The notes: a model not told the origin generated them from the letters alone. DNA of 64,000 bases from Variovorax beijingensis (GCF_003951285.1 NZ_RXFQ01000007.1:62001-126000); one strand, 5' to 3'. Positions 12,658 to 21,148 are shown, counted from the stretch's first letter. Numbers and translations: made by a program.

Positions 12658-13968
12658 TCATGCCTTGAACTGGTCCGCCAGGCCCGCCCAGCAGTTGGCG
12701 TAGTCGGTGTCGAGCGCGGGGTTTTGCAGCGCGAAATTCGTCGGAATGAAGCGGTAGCGGCTCTCGAACATGAAGGCCAGCGTGTTGTCCAGCTTGTGCG
12801 GCTTCAGGTCGGCGTGCGTGGCCTTGTCGAAGGCTTCCTCGTCGGGGCCGTGCGGCACCATGCAGTTGTGCAGGCTCGCGCCGCCGGGCTTGAAGCCGCC
12901 CGGCTTGGCGTCGTATTCGCCGAGCACCAGGCCCATGAATTCGCTCATGAGGTTGCGGTGGAACCACGGCGGACGGAAGGTGTTTTCCATCACCATCCAG
13001 CGCGGCGGGAAGATCACGAAGTCGCAGTTCGCGGTGCCGGGTGTGTCGCTGGGCGAAGTCAGCACGGTGAAGATCGACGGGTCGGGATGGTCGAAGCTGA
13101 TCGAGCCGATCACCATGAAGTTGGCCGTGTCGTACTTCACCGGTGCCAGGTTGCCGTGCCAGGCGACCACGTTGAAGGGCGACTGCTTGGCCGGCGCCTT
13201 CCAGAAGCGGCCGCCGAATTTCTTCACCAGCTCGTAGGCGCCGCCGTCTTCCTCGAAGGCCGCCACGGGGGCCTGGAAGTCGCGCGCGTTGGCCAGGCCG
13301 TTGGAGCCGATGGGGCCGAGTTCGGGCAGGCGGAAGTGCGCGCCGTAGTTCTCGCAGACGTAGCCGCGCGAGAGCCCGTCGGGCAACGCCACCTTGAAGG
13401 CCATGCCGCGCGGCAGCAGCGCGATCTCGCCGGGCTTGACGTCGAGCACGCCGAGCTCGGTCGTGATCACGAGGCGGCCCTGCTGCGGCACGATGAGCAT
13501 CTCGCCGTCGGCGTTGACGAAGGCGCGGCGCTCCATCGAGCGGCCCGCCAGGTACATGAGCGAGCCGATGCCGACCTGCGATTCGGCATCGCCGTTGGCC
13601 GCGACGGTGTGCATGCCGTCGATGAAGTCCGCTTCGGCCGCGCCGTCGAGCGGCAGCGGATGCCAGCGCAGCGGCTCGGGCGGCAGCGCGATCTCGCGGT
13701 CGGCGCCGGTGGTCCAGTGCGCCTGCGCATGCGGCTGGTAGCGGCCCGAGACCACCGAAGGCTGGCGGCGATACAGCCAGGTGCGGCGGTTCTCGTGGCG
13801 CGGCGCGGTGAAGGCGGTGCCCGAGAGCAGCTCGGTGTAGAGGTCGAAGGGTGCGCGCTGCGGGTTGTTGCGGCCTTGGGGCAGGGCGCCGGCAACGGCT
13901 TCCGAAGCGTACTCGTTGCCGAAGCCGCTCTGGTAGCGCCGTTCGGTATGGGCGGTTGGATGGGTCAT
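12658..13968 (-). CDS. hmgA: Homogentisate 1,2-dioxygenase
   Basis: A 436-residue non-haem iron dioxygenase that opens the homogentisate ring to maleylacetoacetate. The family segment [13 protein letters not shown] opens the protein; iron-ligand regions are visible as [16 protein letters not shown] and [20 protein letters not shown]. Length matches the family. It sits 28 bases upstream of fahA and 43 bases downstream of the DUF2783 gene, and is probably under the divergent IclR regulator. Confidence 0.97.
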   Translation of the reverse strand: MTHPTAHTERRYQSGFGNEYASEAVAGALPQGRNNPQRAPFDLYTELLSGTAFTAPRHENRRTWLYRRQPSVVSGRYQPHAQAHWTTGADREIALPPEPLRWHPLPLDGAAEADFIDGMHTVAANGDAESQVGIGSLMYLAGRSMERRAFVNADGEMLIVPQQGRLVITTELGVLDVKPGEIALLPRGMAFKVALPDGLSRGYVCENYGAHFRLPELGPIGSNGLANARDFQAPVAAFEEDGGAYELVKKFGGRFWKAPAKQSPFNVVAWHGNLAPVKYDTANFMVIGSISFDHPDPSIFTVLTSPSDTPGTANCDFVIFPPRWMVMENTFRPPWFHRNLMSEFMGLVLGEYDAKPGGFKPGGASLHNCMVPHGPDEEAFDKATHADLKPHKLDNTLAFMFESRYRFIPTNFALQNPALDTDYANCWAGLADQFKA

Positions 13969-14011
13969 GGTGTTCTCTTTCGAAAATCAGGGCGATGAGT
14001 CGGGCCCGTGT

Positions 14012-14212
14012 TCAGCTGCCGCGCGCGGCCTCGAAGGCCTCGCGCAGCACGGCCAGCGAGCCGATGTGGTTGGCCAGCACGAGCACGAGCCGCGCGTTGA
14101 AGGCGTGGCTTTCCTCGGTGGAAAGCCCCTGGTGCGCCTCGATCAGCGCCTCGTAGAAATCGTCGGGCGCTTCGAGATTCGGTGCGGTGATCAGGTGTTG
14201 TTGCTGTTGCAT
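14012..14212 (-). CDS. DUF2783 small protein
   Basis: A 66-residue acidic helical protein resembling DUF2783, a family I recall beside aromatic hydroxylases; its function is unknown. The body reads LEAPDDFYEALIEAHQGLSTEESHAFNARLVLVLANHIG. The ATG at 14212 has a GAGGA ribosome binding site five bases upstream. An alternative ATG at 14224 overlaps the stop of the monooxygenase gene as ATGA and would add four residues. Tight coupling suggests a role with that monooxygenase. Confidence 0.8.
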   Translation of the reverse strand: MQQQQHLITAPNLEAPDDFYEALIEAHQGLSTEESHAFNARLVLVLANHIGSLAVLREAFEAARGS

Positions 14213-14220
14213 GGCGGTCC

Positions 14221-15882
14221 TCATGCCTTGGCCAGCGCGCGGGCGATGGCTGCGCGGATGTTTTCTGCCGTGGGTTGCCGCCAGCGCGCGCACACATGCT
14301 GGTCGGGCCGCAGCAGGTAGACGGTGCCGGGCTGCGCGTCGTAGCGCTGCACGGCGAGTTCGCCCCCCGGCGTCGCGCCTTCCACGCGCACCACGTGCAG
14401 CGGAAAGTCGCAGGACTTCAGCGCCTGCAGGCTGCGCTCGGCCGCCTCGCCTGTGCCGAACAGCAGCGCCGTGAACCGGGCCACATGGCATTCGCGCAGC
14501 AGCCAGCCGATGCGGCCGTCGGCGCGCACGATGGGCGCATCGGCCGCCGCGGCGCCGGGCACCATCGCACCCGCAAAGGCATCGGCATCGGCATCGGCAT
14601 CGGCATCGGCATCGGGCGTGTTGAGCGGCGAATCGCGCAGCACCGCGGGCACCGAGAGCCGCCCGCTGTTGACCAGCGTGCGCGCGAAGGCGTGGCGCTT
14701 GGTGAGCTCCAGCACCGCGTCGCGGAACAGCCGGCTCACTTCGCTCTTGGGCGTGATGAAGTCGGTGGCGCGCGTGGAGTGGCGGATGTTCTCGTCGGCC
14801 GCGTATTCGCGCTCGCTCGCGTAGCTGTCGAGCAGCGCGTCGGGCGCCTCGCCCTTGAGCACGGCCGCGAGCTTCCAGGCGAGGTTGTCGGCATCCTGCA
14901 CGCCCGAGTTGGCACCGCGCGCGCCGAAAGGCGACACGCCGTGCGCCGAGTCGCCTGCGAACAGCACACGGCCATGGCGGAAGTGCTCCATGCGCTGGCA
15001 CGCAAAGGTGTAGACGCTGGCCCAGCCGATCTGGAACTGCACGCCCTCGAAGCCGATGCTGTCGAGCAGCGCACGCACGCGCGGCGTGATGTTCTCGGGC
15101 TTGCGCTCTTCCACCGGGTCGGCGTCCCAGCCGAGCTGGAAGTCGACGCGCCACATGCCGTCGGCCTGCTTGTGCAGCAGCACGCTCTGGCCGGGATGGA
15201 ACGGCGGGTCGAACCAGAAGCGGCGCTCCGTCGGCAGGTCCGCATCCATCGTGATGTCGGCGATCAGGAAGCGGTCGCGAAAGGTGCGCCCCTTGGCTTC
15301 CTGACCCAGCAATTGGCGCAGGTTCGAGCGCGAGCCGTCGCAGGCCGCGACATGGCCGGCCGACAGCCGGTACTCGCCCTCGGGCGTTTCGATGGTCAGC
15401 GCCGCGCCGTCATCGCGCTGCTCGATGCCCGTGACCTTGTTGTTCCAGCGCAGGTCGATCAGCGGCAGCGCCGCGGCACGCTCGACGAGATAGCCCTCGA
15501 CGTAGTACTGCTGCAGGTTGATGAAGGCCGGGCGCTCATGGCCGGGTTCGGGCAGCAGGTCGAAGCGGTAGACCTGCTCGTCATGGAAGAACACCTTGCC
15601 CACGTGCCACGACACGCCCTTGTCGACCATGCGGTCGCCGCAGCCGAGGCGGTCGAACACCTCGAGCGTGCGCTTGGCGAAGCAGATGGCGCGCGAGCCG
15701 CTGGACAGGGTGTTGTCGTTGTCGAGCAGCACCACCGGAACCTCGCGCAGCGCCAGGTCGATGGCGAGCGTGAGGCCGACCGGGCCGGCGCCGACGATCA
15801 CCACCGGGTGATGGGCGGGCCTGGACGCATCCTGGTCGGTGTGGTGCCTGTAGTCGAAGCGCAGGCTTTGATAGTCGATCAC
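14221..15882 (-). CDS. FAD-dependent aromatic monooxygenase (MhpA/PheA-like)
   Basis: A 553-residue group A flavoprotein hydroxylase. An N-terminal Rossmann motif (VVIVGAGPVGLTLAIDLALREVPVVLLD) binds FAD; the DG motif appears as VAACDGSRSNLR; the second FAD motif is VLFAGDSAHGVSPFGARGANSGVQDADNLAWKL. The C-terminal thioredoxin-like domain follows. Resemblance is to 3-(3-hydroxyphenyl)propionate hydroxylase. Next to hmgA-fahA it may hydroxylate a monophenol such as a hydroxyphenylacetate towards homogentisate, which is inference. A run of six Asp-Ala dipeptides from a hexanucleotide repeat interrupts the region between the domains. Confidence 0.88.
   Translation of the reverse strand: MIDYQSLRFDYRHHTDQDASRPAHHPVVIVGAGPVGLTLAIDLALREVPVVLLDNDNTLSSGSRAICFAKRTLEVFDRLGCGDRMVDKGVSWHVGKVFFHDEQVYRFDLLPEPGHERPAFINLQQYYVEGYLVERAAALPLIDLRWNNKVTGIEQRDDGAALTIETPEGEYRLSAGHVAACDGSRSNLRQLLGQEAKGRTFRDRFLIADITMDADLPTERRFWFDPPFHPGQSVLLHKQADGMWRVDFQLGWDADPVEERKPENITPRVRALLDSIGFEGVQFQIGWASVYTFACQRMEHFRHGRVLFAGDSAHGVSPFGARGANSGVQDADNLAWKLAAVLKGEAPDALLDSYASEREYAADENIRHSTRATDFITPKSEVSRLFRDAVLELTKRHAFARTLVNSGRLSVPAVLRDSPLNTPDADADADADADAFAGAMVPGAAAADAPIVRADGRIGWLLRECHVARFTALLFGTGEAAERSLQALKSCDFPLHVVRVEGATPGGELAVQRYDAQPGTVYLLRPDQHVCARWRQPTAENIRAAIARALAKA
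14578..14620. repeat. In-frame hexanucleotide repeat (GATGCC)n
   Basis: Just over six and a half tandem copies of a 6-base unit, read on the minus strand as GATGCC and encoding (Asp-Ala)6 in the monooxygenase linker. A unit of six keeps the frame, so slippage would change linker length only. Confidence 0.95.
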
Positions 15883-15902
15883 GTTTTGTCTCCGTGTCTT
15901 TG

Positions 15903-15937
15903 TATTGCTCCTTCCCCCGGAAGGGGAGGGAGCAATA
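15903..15937. repeat. Intercistronic hairpin, palindromic repeat family 1
   Basis: Two 15-base arms (15903-15917 and 15923-15937) pair at 14 of 15 positions around a CGGAA loop. It lies between the MBL-fold gene and the monooxygenase gene. Its core, CTCCCTCCCCTTCCGGGGGA on the minus strand, recurs at 38474 on the plus strand. No T-run follows on either strand, so it is more likely an mRNA-processing hairpin or repeat than a terminator. Confidence 0.75.
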
Positions 15938-15939
15938 TC

Positions 15940-16908
15940 TCAGCCCTCGAGTGCCTTCCACATCTCGACATCCCGTTCAGCCGTCCACACGCGCGGATCG
16001 GCATGGCCCGAGGCCTCGTCGTACGCGCGGCTCACGTCGAAGGGCATGCAGTGGTCGAAGATCACCCACTGGCTGTACTTGGGGCTCAGCTTGGCGTAGG
16101 TGTCCTTGTAGACCGTGTTCAGGTCGCGCCCGGCCTTCACGCCTTCCTGCACGCTGGCGTACACGTCGGAGATGAAGTCGCGCGTGCCGCGCAGGCCCTC
16201 GGCCACTTCGGCCGGCGTGGTGAGTGCGGCGCCGCGGCCCGGCACCAGGGCGGCCGGCTTGAGCGCGGCGATGTTGTCCAGCGTCTGCGGCCAGTCCTGG
16301 AAATAGGCGTCGCCCGCATACGGCGTGGCGCCGAACTCGACCAGGTCGCCCGACAGCAGCGTGCGCTCCTCGGGCAACCAGACGACCGTGTCGCCCTTGG
16401 TGTGGCCGCGGCCCAGCTGGATCAGCTGCACCTCGAGCTTGCCCAGCCACAGGGTCATCTTGCCGGTGAAGGTCATGGTGGGCCAGGTCAGGCCCGGCGG
16501 CACCGTCTCGACGTTCTGGAACAGGCGCGGGAAGCGGCCGATTTCGCTGGCCTTGTCCTGTTCGCCGCGCTCCACGATCAGGTCGCGCGTGTCCTGGCTG
16601 GCCAGGATGTGCCCGGCGCCCTTTTCGAAGTACCCGGCCGCGCCCAGCACGCGCACCGCGTGGTAGTGCGTGAGCACCACGTACTTGATGGGCTTGTCGG
16701 TCACCTCGCGGATGCGGCGCACCACGTCGGCCGCCATGGCGGGCGTGGCCTGGGTGTCGGCCACCAGCACGCAATCGTCGCCGATCACGATGCCGGTGTT
16801 GGGGTCGCCCTCGGCCGTGTAGGCCCAGGCGTGTGCCGAGATCTGGCTGAAGGTGATCTTCTTTTCTTCCATGTCGGCCTGGCTGGCGAACTTCTTGGCT
16901 TGGCTCAT
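15940..16908 (-). CDS. MBL-fold metallohydrolase-like protein
   Basis: A 322-residue metallo-beta-lactamase-fold protein. The N-terminal part has the fold pattern GIVIGDDCVLVADTQATPAMA and then VVLTHYHAVRVLGAAG in place of the usual HxHxDH motif, so the second zinc site's Asp and the following His are missing. GRGHTKGDTVVWLPEERTLLSGDLVEF retains the later metal-ligand His and Asp. First gene of the aromatic operon. The substrate is unknown; hydrolysis of a thioester, lactone or ring-cleavage by-product is possible. No signal peptide is apparent. Confidence 0.82.
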   Translation of the reverse strand: MSQAKKFASQADMEEKKITFSQISAHAWAYTAEGDPNTGIVIGDDCVLVADTQATPAMAADVVRRIREVTDKPIKYVVLTHYHAVRVLGAAGYFEKGAGHILASQDTRDLIVERGEQDKASEIGRFPRLFQNVETVPPGLTWPTMTFTGKMTLWLGKLEVQLIQLGRGHTKGDTVVWLPEERTLLSGDLVEFGATPYAGDAYFQDWPQTLDNIAALKPAALVPGRGAALTTPAEVAEGLRGTRDFISDVYASVQEGVKAGRDLNTVYKDTYAKLSPKYSQWVIFDHCMPFDVSRAYDEASGHADPRVWTAERDVEMWKALEG

Positions 16909-16939
16909 CGTGTGTCTCCGTCGGGTGGATCGAAATTTG

Positions 16940-16975
16940 ATTCGTCTAAAGCAAATGAATTTGTGTTTAACGAAT
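16940..16975. promoter_or_regulatory. Probable IclR operator between the homogentisate operon and its regulator
   Basis: An AT-rich inverted repeat: arms 16940-16955 and 16960-16975 match at 12 of 16 positions around a 4-base spacer. It lies between the divergent MBL-fold gene (starting 16908) and iclR (starting 17053), in a region markedly richer in A+T than its surroundings. Confidence 0.6.
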
Positions 16976-17052
16976 TCATGGAGTGTAAGCCCGAGATCAG
17001 TTCATGTCTAATCCCTTCTTCATGAACGAACAACCAGACGCCAAGGCGGGCC

Positions 17053-17916
17053 ATGGCAGCCAATGACACCGACCGCGCCGCCCAGCGCGGCATCCAGAGC
17101 ATCGAAGTGGGTGGCCAGCTGCTGCGCGCGCTGGTGCACCACGGCCGGCCGATGGCGCTGAAAGACCTGGCGCGCGAAGCCGACATGACGGCCGCCAAGG
17201 CCCATCCCTACATGGTGAGCTTCGGGCGGCTCGGCCTGATCGAGCAGGACCGCGCCAGCGGCCACTATCTGCTTGGCCCGCTGGCCTTGCAACTGGGGCT
17301 CATCAGCCTGCAGCAGGCCGACCCGGTGCACATTGCGACGCCGCTGATCGCCGAGGTGGCGCAGCGCATCGGCCATACGGTGGCGCTCGCGGTCTGGGGT
17401 GCGCGCGGCGCCACCATCGTGCGCACGGCCGAGTCGCCGTCGCCGGTGCACGTGAACATGCGTCACGGCACGGTGTTCTCGCTCACCAACACGGCCTCGG
17501 GCCGGGTCTTTGCTGCCTACCTGGAGGCCGGGACGGTGCGGCAGCTGCTCGACGCCGAGCGCCAGCGGCAGAAGCAGCGCAAGGCCGGCGAAGAGCCGCC
17601 CGCGGCCGGCATGCCGCCGCAGCCGCCGCTGCCTTCGTGGGGCGAGTTCGAGCGCCAGCTGCAGGAAGTGCGTGCGCACGGCATCAGCCGCTCGGAGGGC
17701 GAGGTGATCGAGGGCGTGAGCGCGATGGCGGCGCCGGTGTTCGACCACACGGGCGCCATCGTGCTGTCGGTCACGGCCATCGGCCCGGCCGCCATCTTCG
17801 ACACCGCCTGGGACGGCGAAATCGCACGCGCGCTCAAGGCCTGCGCGGGCACGGTCTCCGCGCGGCTGGGCGCAACGTCTGCCGGAAGAAAGGCTTCCGC
17901 ACCCCTGGATCCATGA
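17053..17916 (+). CDS. IclR-family transcriptional regulator
   Basis: A 287-residue IclR-type regulator. The N-terminal winged helix (GIQSIEVGGQLLRALVHHGRPMALKDLAREADMTAAKAHPYMVSF) precedes the GAF-like effector domain, with HGTVFSLTNTASGRVFAAYL and EGVSAMAAPVFDHTGAIVLSVTAIGP. A Pro/Gln-rich insertion lies around residues 178-198. Divergent from the homogentisate operon across a palindrome, it is the obvious candidate regulator of that operon. The stop overlaps the Sir2 start. Confidence 0.92.
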   Translation: MAANDTDRAAQRGIQSIEVGGQLLRALVHHGRPMALKDLAREADMTAAKAHPYMVSFGRLGLIEQDRASGHYLLGPLALQLGLISLQQADPVHIATPLIAEVAQRIGHTVALAVWGARGATIVRTAESPSPVHVNMRHGTVFSLTNTASGRVFAAYLEAGTVRQLLDAERQRQKQRKAGEEPPAAGMPPQPPLPSWGEFERQLQEVRAHGISRSEGEVIEGVSAMAAPVFDHTGAIVLSVTAIGPAAIFDTAWDGEIARALKACAGTVSARLGATSAGRKASAPLDP

Positions 17917-18665
17917 GCAGCCCGGGCACCGCTTCCTCTTCTTCCACATCGCCCGTCGAATCCGCCATTGCCCTGCTGGGCGCCGCCCGGCGCATCGCCG
18001 TGCTGTCCGGCGCTGGGCTCTCCAGGGCCTCGGGCATTCCGACCTACCGCGACGCCGACGGCCTCTGGATGAACCAGAACGCGCTGCAGTTCTCCCATGC
18101 CGAAGACCTGCAGCGCGACCCCAAGGGCTTCACCCGCTTCTGGGCCCGGCGGCTCTCCACCGTCGAGGCCGCGCAGCCGAACCCCGGGCACACGGCGCTC
18201 GCGCTGCTGCAGCGGCTGCGCCCCGCCACGCGCCTCATCACGCAGAACGTCGACGGCCTGCTCTCGATCGCGGGCGGGCTGGATGTGCTCGAACTGCATG
18301 GCTCGCTGCGCCGCTGGCGCTGCGACCACTGCGGCAACCGCCGCGGGCCCTGGCCCTTTCACCGCTGCATGCGCTGCGCCTCGCGCGCCCGGCCCGACGT
18401 CGTGATGTTCGGCGAGATGCTGAACCACGGCGTGCTGCACGACGCGCAGGTGGCGGCGCAGGAGTCGGACGTGTTCATGGTGGTCGGCAGCACGGCGGTG
18501 GTCTACCCGGCGGCCGAGCTGCCGCAGCTGGCGATGTCGCGCGGCGCCCGGCTGGTCACGCTCAACACGGAGCCTCTGCCACATCTGGACGAGGCGGCTT
18601 CGGTGGTCCTGCGCGGCGCGGCGGAGGTTCTGCTGCCGCAGCTCTTGGCGGGAATCGGCGGCTGA
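17913..18665 (+). CDS. Sir2-family NAD-dependent protein deacetylase
   Basis: A 250-residue sirtuin-type NAD-dependent deacylase. NAD-binding motifs are GAGLSRASGIPTYRDADGLW and TQNVDGL; the catalytic His is in ELHGSLRRWRC; the structural zinc site is CDHCG followed by CMRC. VVGSTAVVYPAAELP and TLNTEP are also family features. The start overlaps the iclR stop as ATGA, so it is co-translated with the regulator. The target protein is unknown. Confidence 0.92.
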   Translation: MSSPGTASSSSTSPVESAIALLGAARRIAVLSGAGLSRASGIPTYRDADGLWMNQNALQFSHAEDLQRDPKGFTRFWARRLSTVEAAQPNPGHTALALLQRLRPATRLITQNVDGLLSIAGGLDVLELHGSLRRWRCDHCGNRRGPWPFHRCMRCASRARPDVVMFGEMLNHGVLHDAQVAAQESDVFMVVGSTAVVYPAAELPQLAMSRGARLVTLNTEPLPHLDEAASVVLRGAAEVLLPQLLAGIGG

Positions 18666-18672
18666 GGGCCTG

Positions 18673-19194
18673 CTAGCTTTCGGAAGCGGAAGCGCCGGAC
18701 TGGCCGCGCAGCGCGCGCCAACGCGCGAGGCTTGCGGCAGGCCAGTACGCCTCGCGCTCGTAGTATTCGGTCACCGCCGGTGTTCCGGGCGGCAGCACCA
18801 CCCAGGGCTGTTTCGACATCGTGAAGATGTGCAAGTCTGGCGGCAGGCGATCGGGCGTATCGAGCGTGCCCACGCGCACGAAGCACACCGCGTCGCCAGC
18901 TCCCGCGTAGTGGCTCCAGAGTGCGACGCGGCAATGCGGACAACGGACGTACTTCTGGCCGCGCCCGCTGGCCGAGGGCGTCAGCACCACGTCGACGGGG
19001 CCTTGCAGCAGCTGCACTTGTGCGGGTTCGATCAAGGCGTTGAGCGCGAAGGCTGAGCCCGTTTCGCGTTGGCACCAGCGGCAATGACAGCAGTGCACGA
19101 ACAGCGGCGCTGCCGTCATGCGGTAGCGCACGGCGCCGCAAGTACAGCCCCCGTCGAGGGGCGCGAAGGCATTGCCGTCAACAGCGGCGGCCAT
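18673..19194 (-). CDS. GFA-family (glutathione-dependent formaldehyde-activating-like) protein
   Basis: A 173-residue protein with the GFA zinc pattern: CTCGAVRYR, then CCHCRWCQRETGSAFALNALI and RCPHCRVALWSHY. Members bind zinc through these cysteines; most have no proven enzymatic role. Convergent with sir2, with 7 bases between stops. It lies downstream of the small membrane protein and the Mla-type operon but is probably unrelated to them in function. Confidence 0.88.
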   Translation of the reverse strand: MAAAVDGNAFAPLDGGCTCGAVRYRMTAAPLFVHCCHCRWCQRETGSAFALNALIEPAQVQLLQGPVDVVLTPSASGRGQKYVRCPHCRVALWSHYAGAGDAVCFVRVGTLDTPDRLPPDLHIFTMSKQPWVVLPPGTPAVTEYYEREAYWPAASLARWRALRGQSGASASES

Positions 19195-19215
19195 GGCGCT
19201 TTCCTGGAAGGGCGC

Positions 19216-19437
19216 TCAGCCCTTCTTGCCCCCCAGCAGCACCAGCGCCCCGCCCACCACGATGGCGGCCACGCTGGCCCAGGCCGGGAAGTTGACCTGC
19301 TGCTTTTCCTTCACCGAGAACTCCAGCGGCCCCAGCTTGGCCTGGTGCGTTTCCTTCGTGAAGCTGAAGCCGCCGAGCCCGAGGCCCGCGATGCCTGCGA
19401 CGACGAGCAGGATGCCGATGATGCGTGTTGCGTTCAT
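19216..19437 (-). CDS. Small two-helix membrane protein
   Basis: A 73-residue protein with two membrane helices, IIGILLVVAGIAGLGLGGFSF and WASVAAIVVGGALVLLGG, separated by a charged loop (TKETHQAKLGPLEFSVKEKQQVNFP). I do not recognise a named family. It lies 45 bases downstream of the lipoprotein gene and 21 upstream of the GFA gene, all on the minus strand, so it may be transcribed with the transporter operon. Confidence 0.7.
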   Translation of the reverse strand: MNATRIIGILLVVAGIAGLGLGGFSFTKETHQAKLGPLEFSVKEKQQVNFPAWASVAAIVVGGALVLLGGKKG

Positions 19438-19482
19438 GGTGAGGTCTCCTCCGTTGATGGAAAAAAGCGCGTCGGGCCGAGC

Positions 19483-20157
19483 TTACTGCCGCGGTTGCTG
19501 GTCCACCCACTGCACGACCTCGGCCACCGCCGCATCGGTGGCCGCGGCCAGCGCCTTGACGCCGCCGGGCGCATCGGCGCTCGGGGCCGGGCGGCGCACG
19601 GTGAAGCTGCGCTGGCCCAGCACGCGGTCGCCGCCGGTGGTGCCGCGGATCAGCGTGGCGCGCATGCGGACCAGGCCGACGCTGCTGCTGGCCGAATCGA
19701 AGTAGTGGCTGAACTCGTCGAGCGAGATGCGCAGCGTGTCGGGCACCTTGCCCTCGGCGCGTGCGATGGTCGCGCTTTCTTCCGGGCCGAGCACGGTGCG
19801 CCGATCGGCGAGCGCGTCGCGCAGCCGCTGGCGCAGCAGCTGCGCCGGCGGCAGGCTCCAGCGCGACTGCCCGTAGGGGCGCAGCTCGTTGGCATCGGCA
19901 TAGCCGAGCCGGTAGAGGATCTGCGTGCCGTCGAGCCGCGTGTTGCTCTCGATCTCGGCCAGCGCGAGCGTGGGCAATGCGGCCGCGGCGGGGCTGGCGG
20001 CCGCGGCCGGTGCGACCGGCCCGGGCCCGAAGTCGTACAGCGTGGCGCGCGCGGGCTTGTCGGGCAGCGCGCCGCAGCCGGCGAGCAGCAGCAGCGCGAG
20101 GCCGGCGCAGGCGGCCCGGCACGGATGGAGGTGAATGGCGTTCTTCATGGTCATCAT
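19483..20157 (-). CDS. ABC-type transport auxiliary lipoprotein (PqiC-like)
   Basis: About 224 residues. An N-terminal lipoprotein signal (CAGLALLLLAGC) gives a mature protein starting at the lipobox cysteine. The rest resembles the auxiliary lipoprotein family, with a YDFGPGP segment, IESNTRLDGTQILYRLGYADANELRPYGQSRW and a C-terminal helix. It is probably the outer-membrane or periplasmic partner of the adjacent MCE transporter. GTG at 20160 and ATGs at 20157, 20154 and 20148 are possible starts; none has a strong ribosome binding site. Confidence 0.85.
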   Translation of the reverse strand: MMTMKNAIHLHPCRAACAGLALLLLAGCGALPDKPARATLYDFGPGPVAPAAAASPAAAALPTLALAEIESNTRLDGTQILYRLGYADANELRPYGQSRWSLPPAQLLRQRLRDALADRRTVLGPEESATIARAEGKVPDTLRISLDEFSHYFDSASSSVGLVRMRATLIRGTTGGDRVLGQRSFTVRRPAPSADAPGGVKALAAATDAAVAEVVQWVDQQPRQ

Positions 20158-20162
20158 CACGT

Positions 20163-21134
20163 TCAGGGACGTGCCAGCGAATGGGTGGCCGGCGGCGCGG
20201 AGAACCCGGGCTCGCCGGGCCCCGCGGCGGTGCCGCCGTTGCCGAACAGCAGCGACTGCGGGTTGTCGTTGATGCTGTCGGCCGCGCGGCCGAGCCGGCG
20301 CACCGCGCGCGAGGTGTCGTCGGCCACGCGGTTCACACGCGGCAGCGTGGCGGCGTTGAACGAATCGACCGACTGCGCCAGCGCCTTGGTGCCGTCGCTC
20401 AGCCGCTCGATCGGGCCGTCGGGCGCGTTGAGCCGGCCCACGGTGGTGTTGAAGTTGTTGGCCACGCGCGAGACGTCGCCGGCGGCGGTCTTCACCGAGG
20501 ACAGCGTGCCCGGAAGCGCCGCGAGCGCCGGGTTCAGGCCGGTCTTCACCGTGCTGTCGAGCTGCTTGAGCAGCGTGTTGGCGCTGGCCGAGGCCGCCGC
20601 GATGTTCTCCAGCGCATCGGCGGCGCGCTTCTGGTTGTCGTCGCCCAGCAGCTGGTTGGCGCGCTTGGTCGCCTCGTCGACCTGGTTGATGATGGCTTCG
20701 CCGCGGTCCTGCAGCTGCGCCAGCATCGAGGGCTTGAGCGGGATGCGCGGCGGATCGTCGTTGTTGGGCGCGAGCGCGACGCTCGATTCGCCCTTGTCGT
20801 CCAGCGCGATGAAGGCCAGGCCGGTCACGCCCTGGTAGCTGAGCGTGGCAAAGCTCGAGGTGGTGAGCGGCACGCGCTGGTCGACCGTGATGCGCACGCG
20901 CACGTTGCCGCGGGTCTTGGGGTCGAAGTCGATCGAGGTCACCTTGCCGACCGCGATGCCGCGGTAGCGCACCATGGCCTGCGGCTGCAGGCCGCTGACC
21001 GGGTCGCGCGTGGAGAGTTCGTAGATGTTGCGCACGGTGCTGTCGCGCGTGAACCAGACCACCAGCCCCACGAGCACGGCGATGAGGCCGAGCACGAAGG
21101 CGCCGGCGGCGATGGCATGGGCTTTGTTTTCCAT
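20163..21134 (-). CDS. mlaD: MlaD/MCE-domain protein
   Basis: A 323-residue MCE-family protein. An N-terminal membrane anchor (AGAFVLGLIAVLVGLVVWFT) precedes a single MCE domain (about residues 38-115, VRYRGIAVGKVTSIDF and FATLSYQGVTGLAFIALDD). A long helical part (about 130-300) could form the periplasmic tunnel or needle. MCE proteins carry phospholipids or other lipids between membranes. It follows the ATPase gene by 14 bases and precedes the lipoprotein gene. Confidence 0.9.
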   Translation of the reverse strand: MENKAHAIAAGAFVLGLIAVLVGLVVWFTRDSTVRNIYELSTRDPVSGLQPQAMVRYRGIAVGKVTSIDFDPKTRGNVRVRITVDQRVPLTTSSFATLSYQGVTGLAFIALDDKGESSVALAPNNDDPPRIPLKPSMLAQLQDRGEAIINQVDEATKRANQLLGDDNQKRAADALENIAAASASANTLLKQLDSTVKTGLNPALAALPGTLSSVKTAAGDVSRVANNFNTTVGRLNAPDGPIERLSDGTKALAQSVDSFNAATLPRVNRVADDTSRAVRRLGRAADSINDNPQSLLFGNGGTAAGPGEPGFSAPPATHSLARP

Positions 21135-21148
21135 GGTGTGGCTACCTT

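Noticed and set aside
15903..15937. Hairpin as an intrinsic terminator inside the aromatic operon
   Set aside because: There is no T-run on the minus strand after the stem; it fits a repeat or processing hairpin better.
14275..17025. Very long open frame on the plus strand opposite the aromatic operon
   Set aside because: It is antisense to well-supported hmgA-side genes; its composition is His/Arg/Gly/Ala-rich as expected for a shadow frame in high-GC DNA and it shows no known motif.
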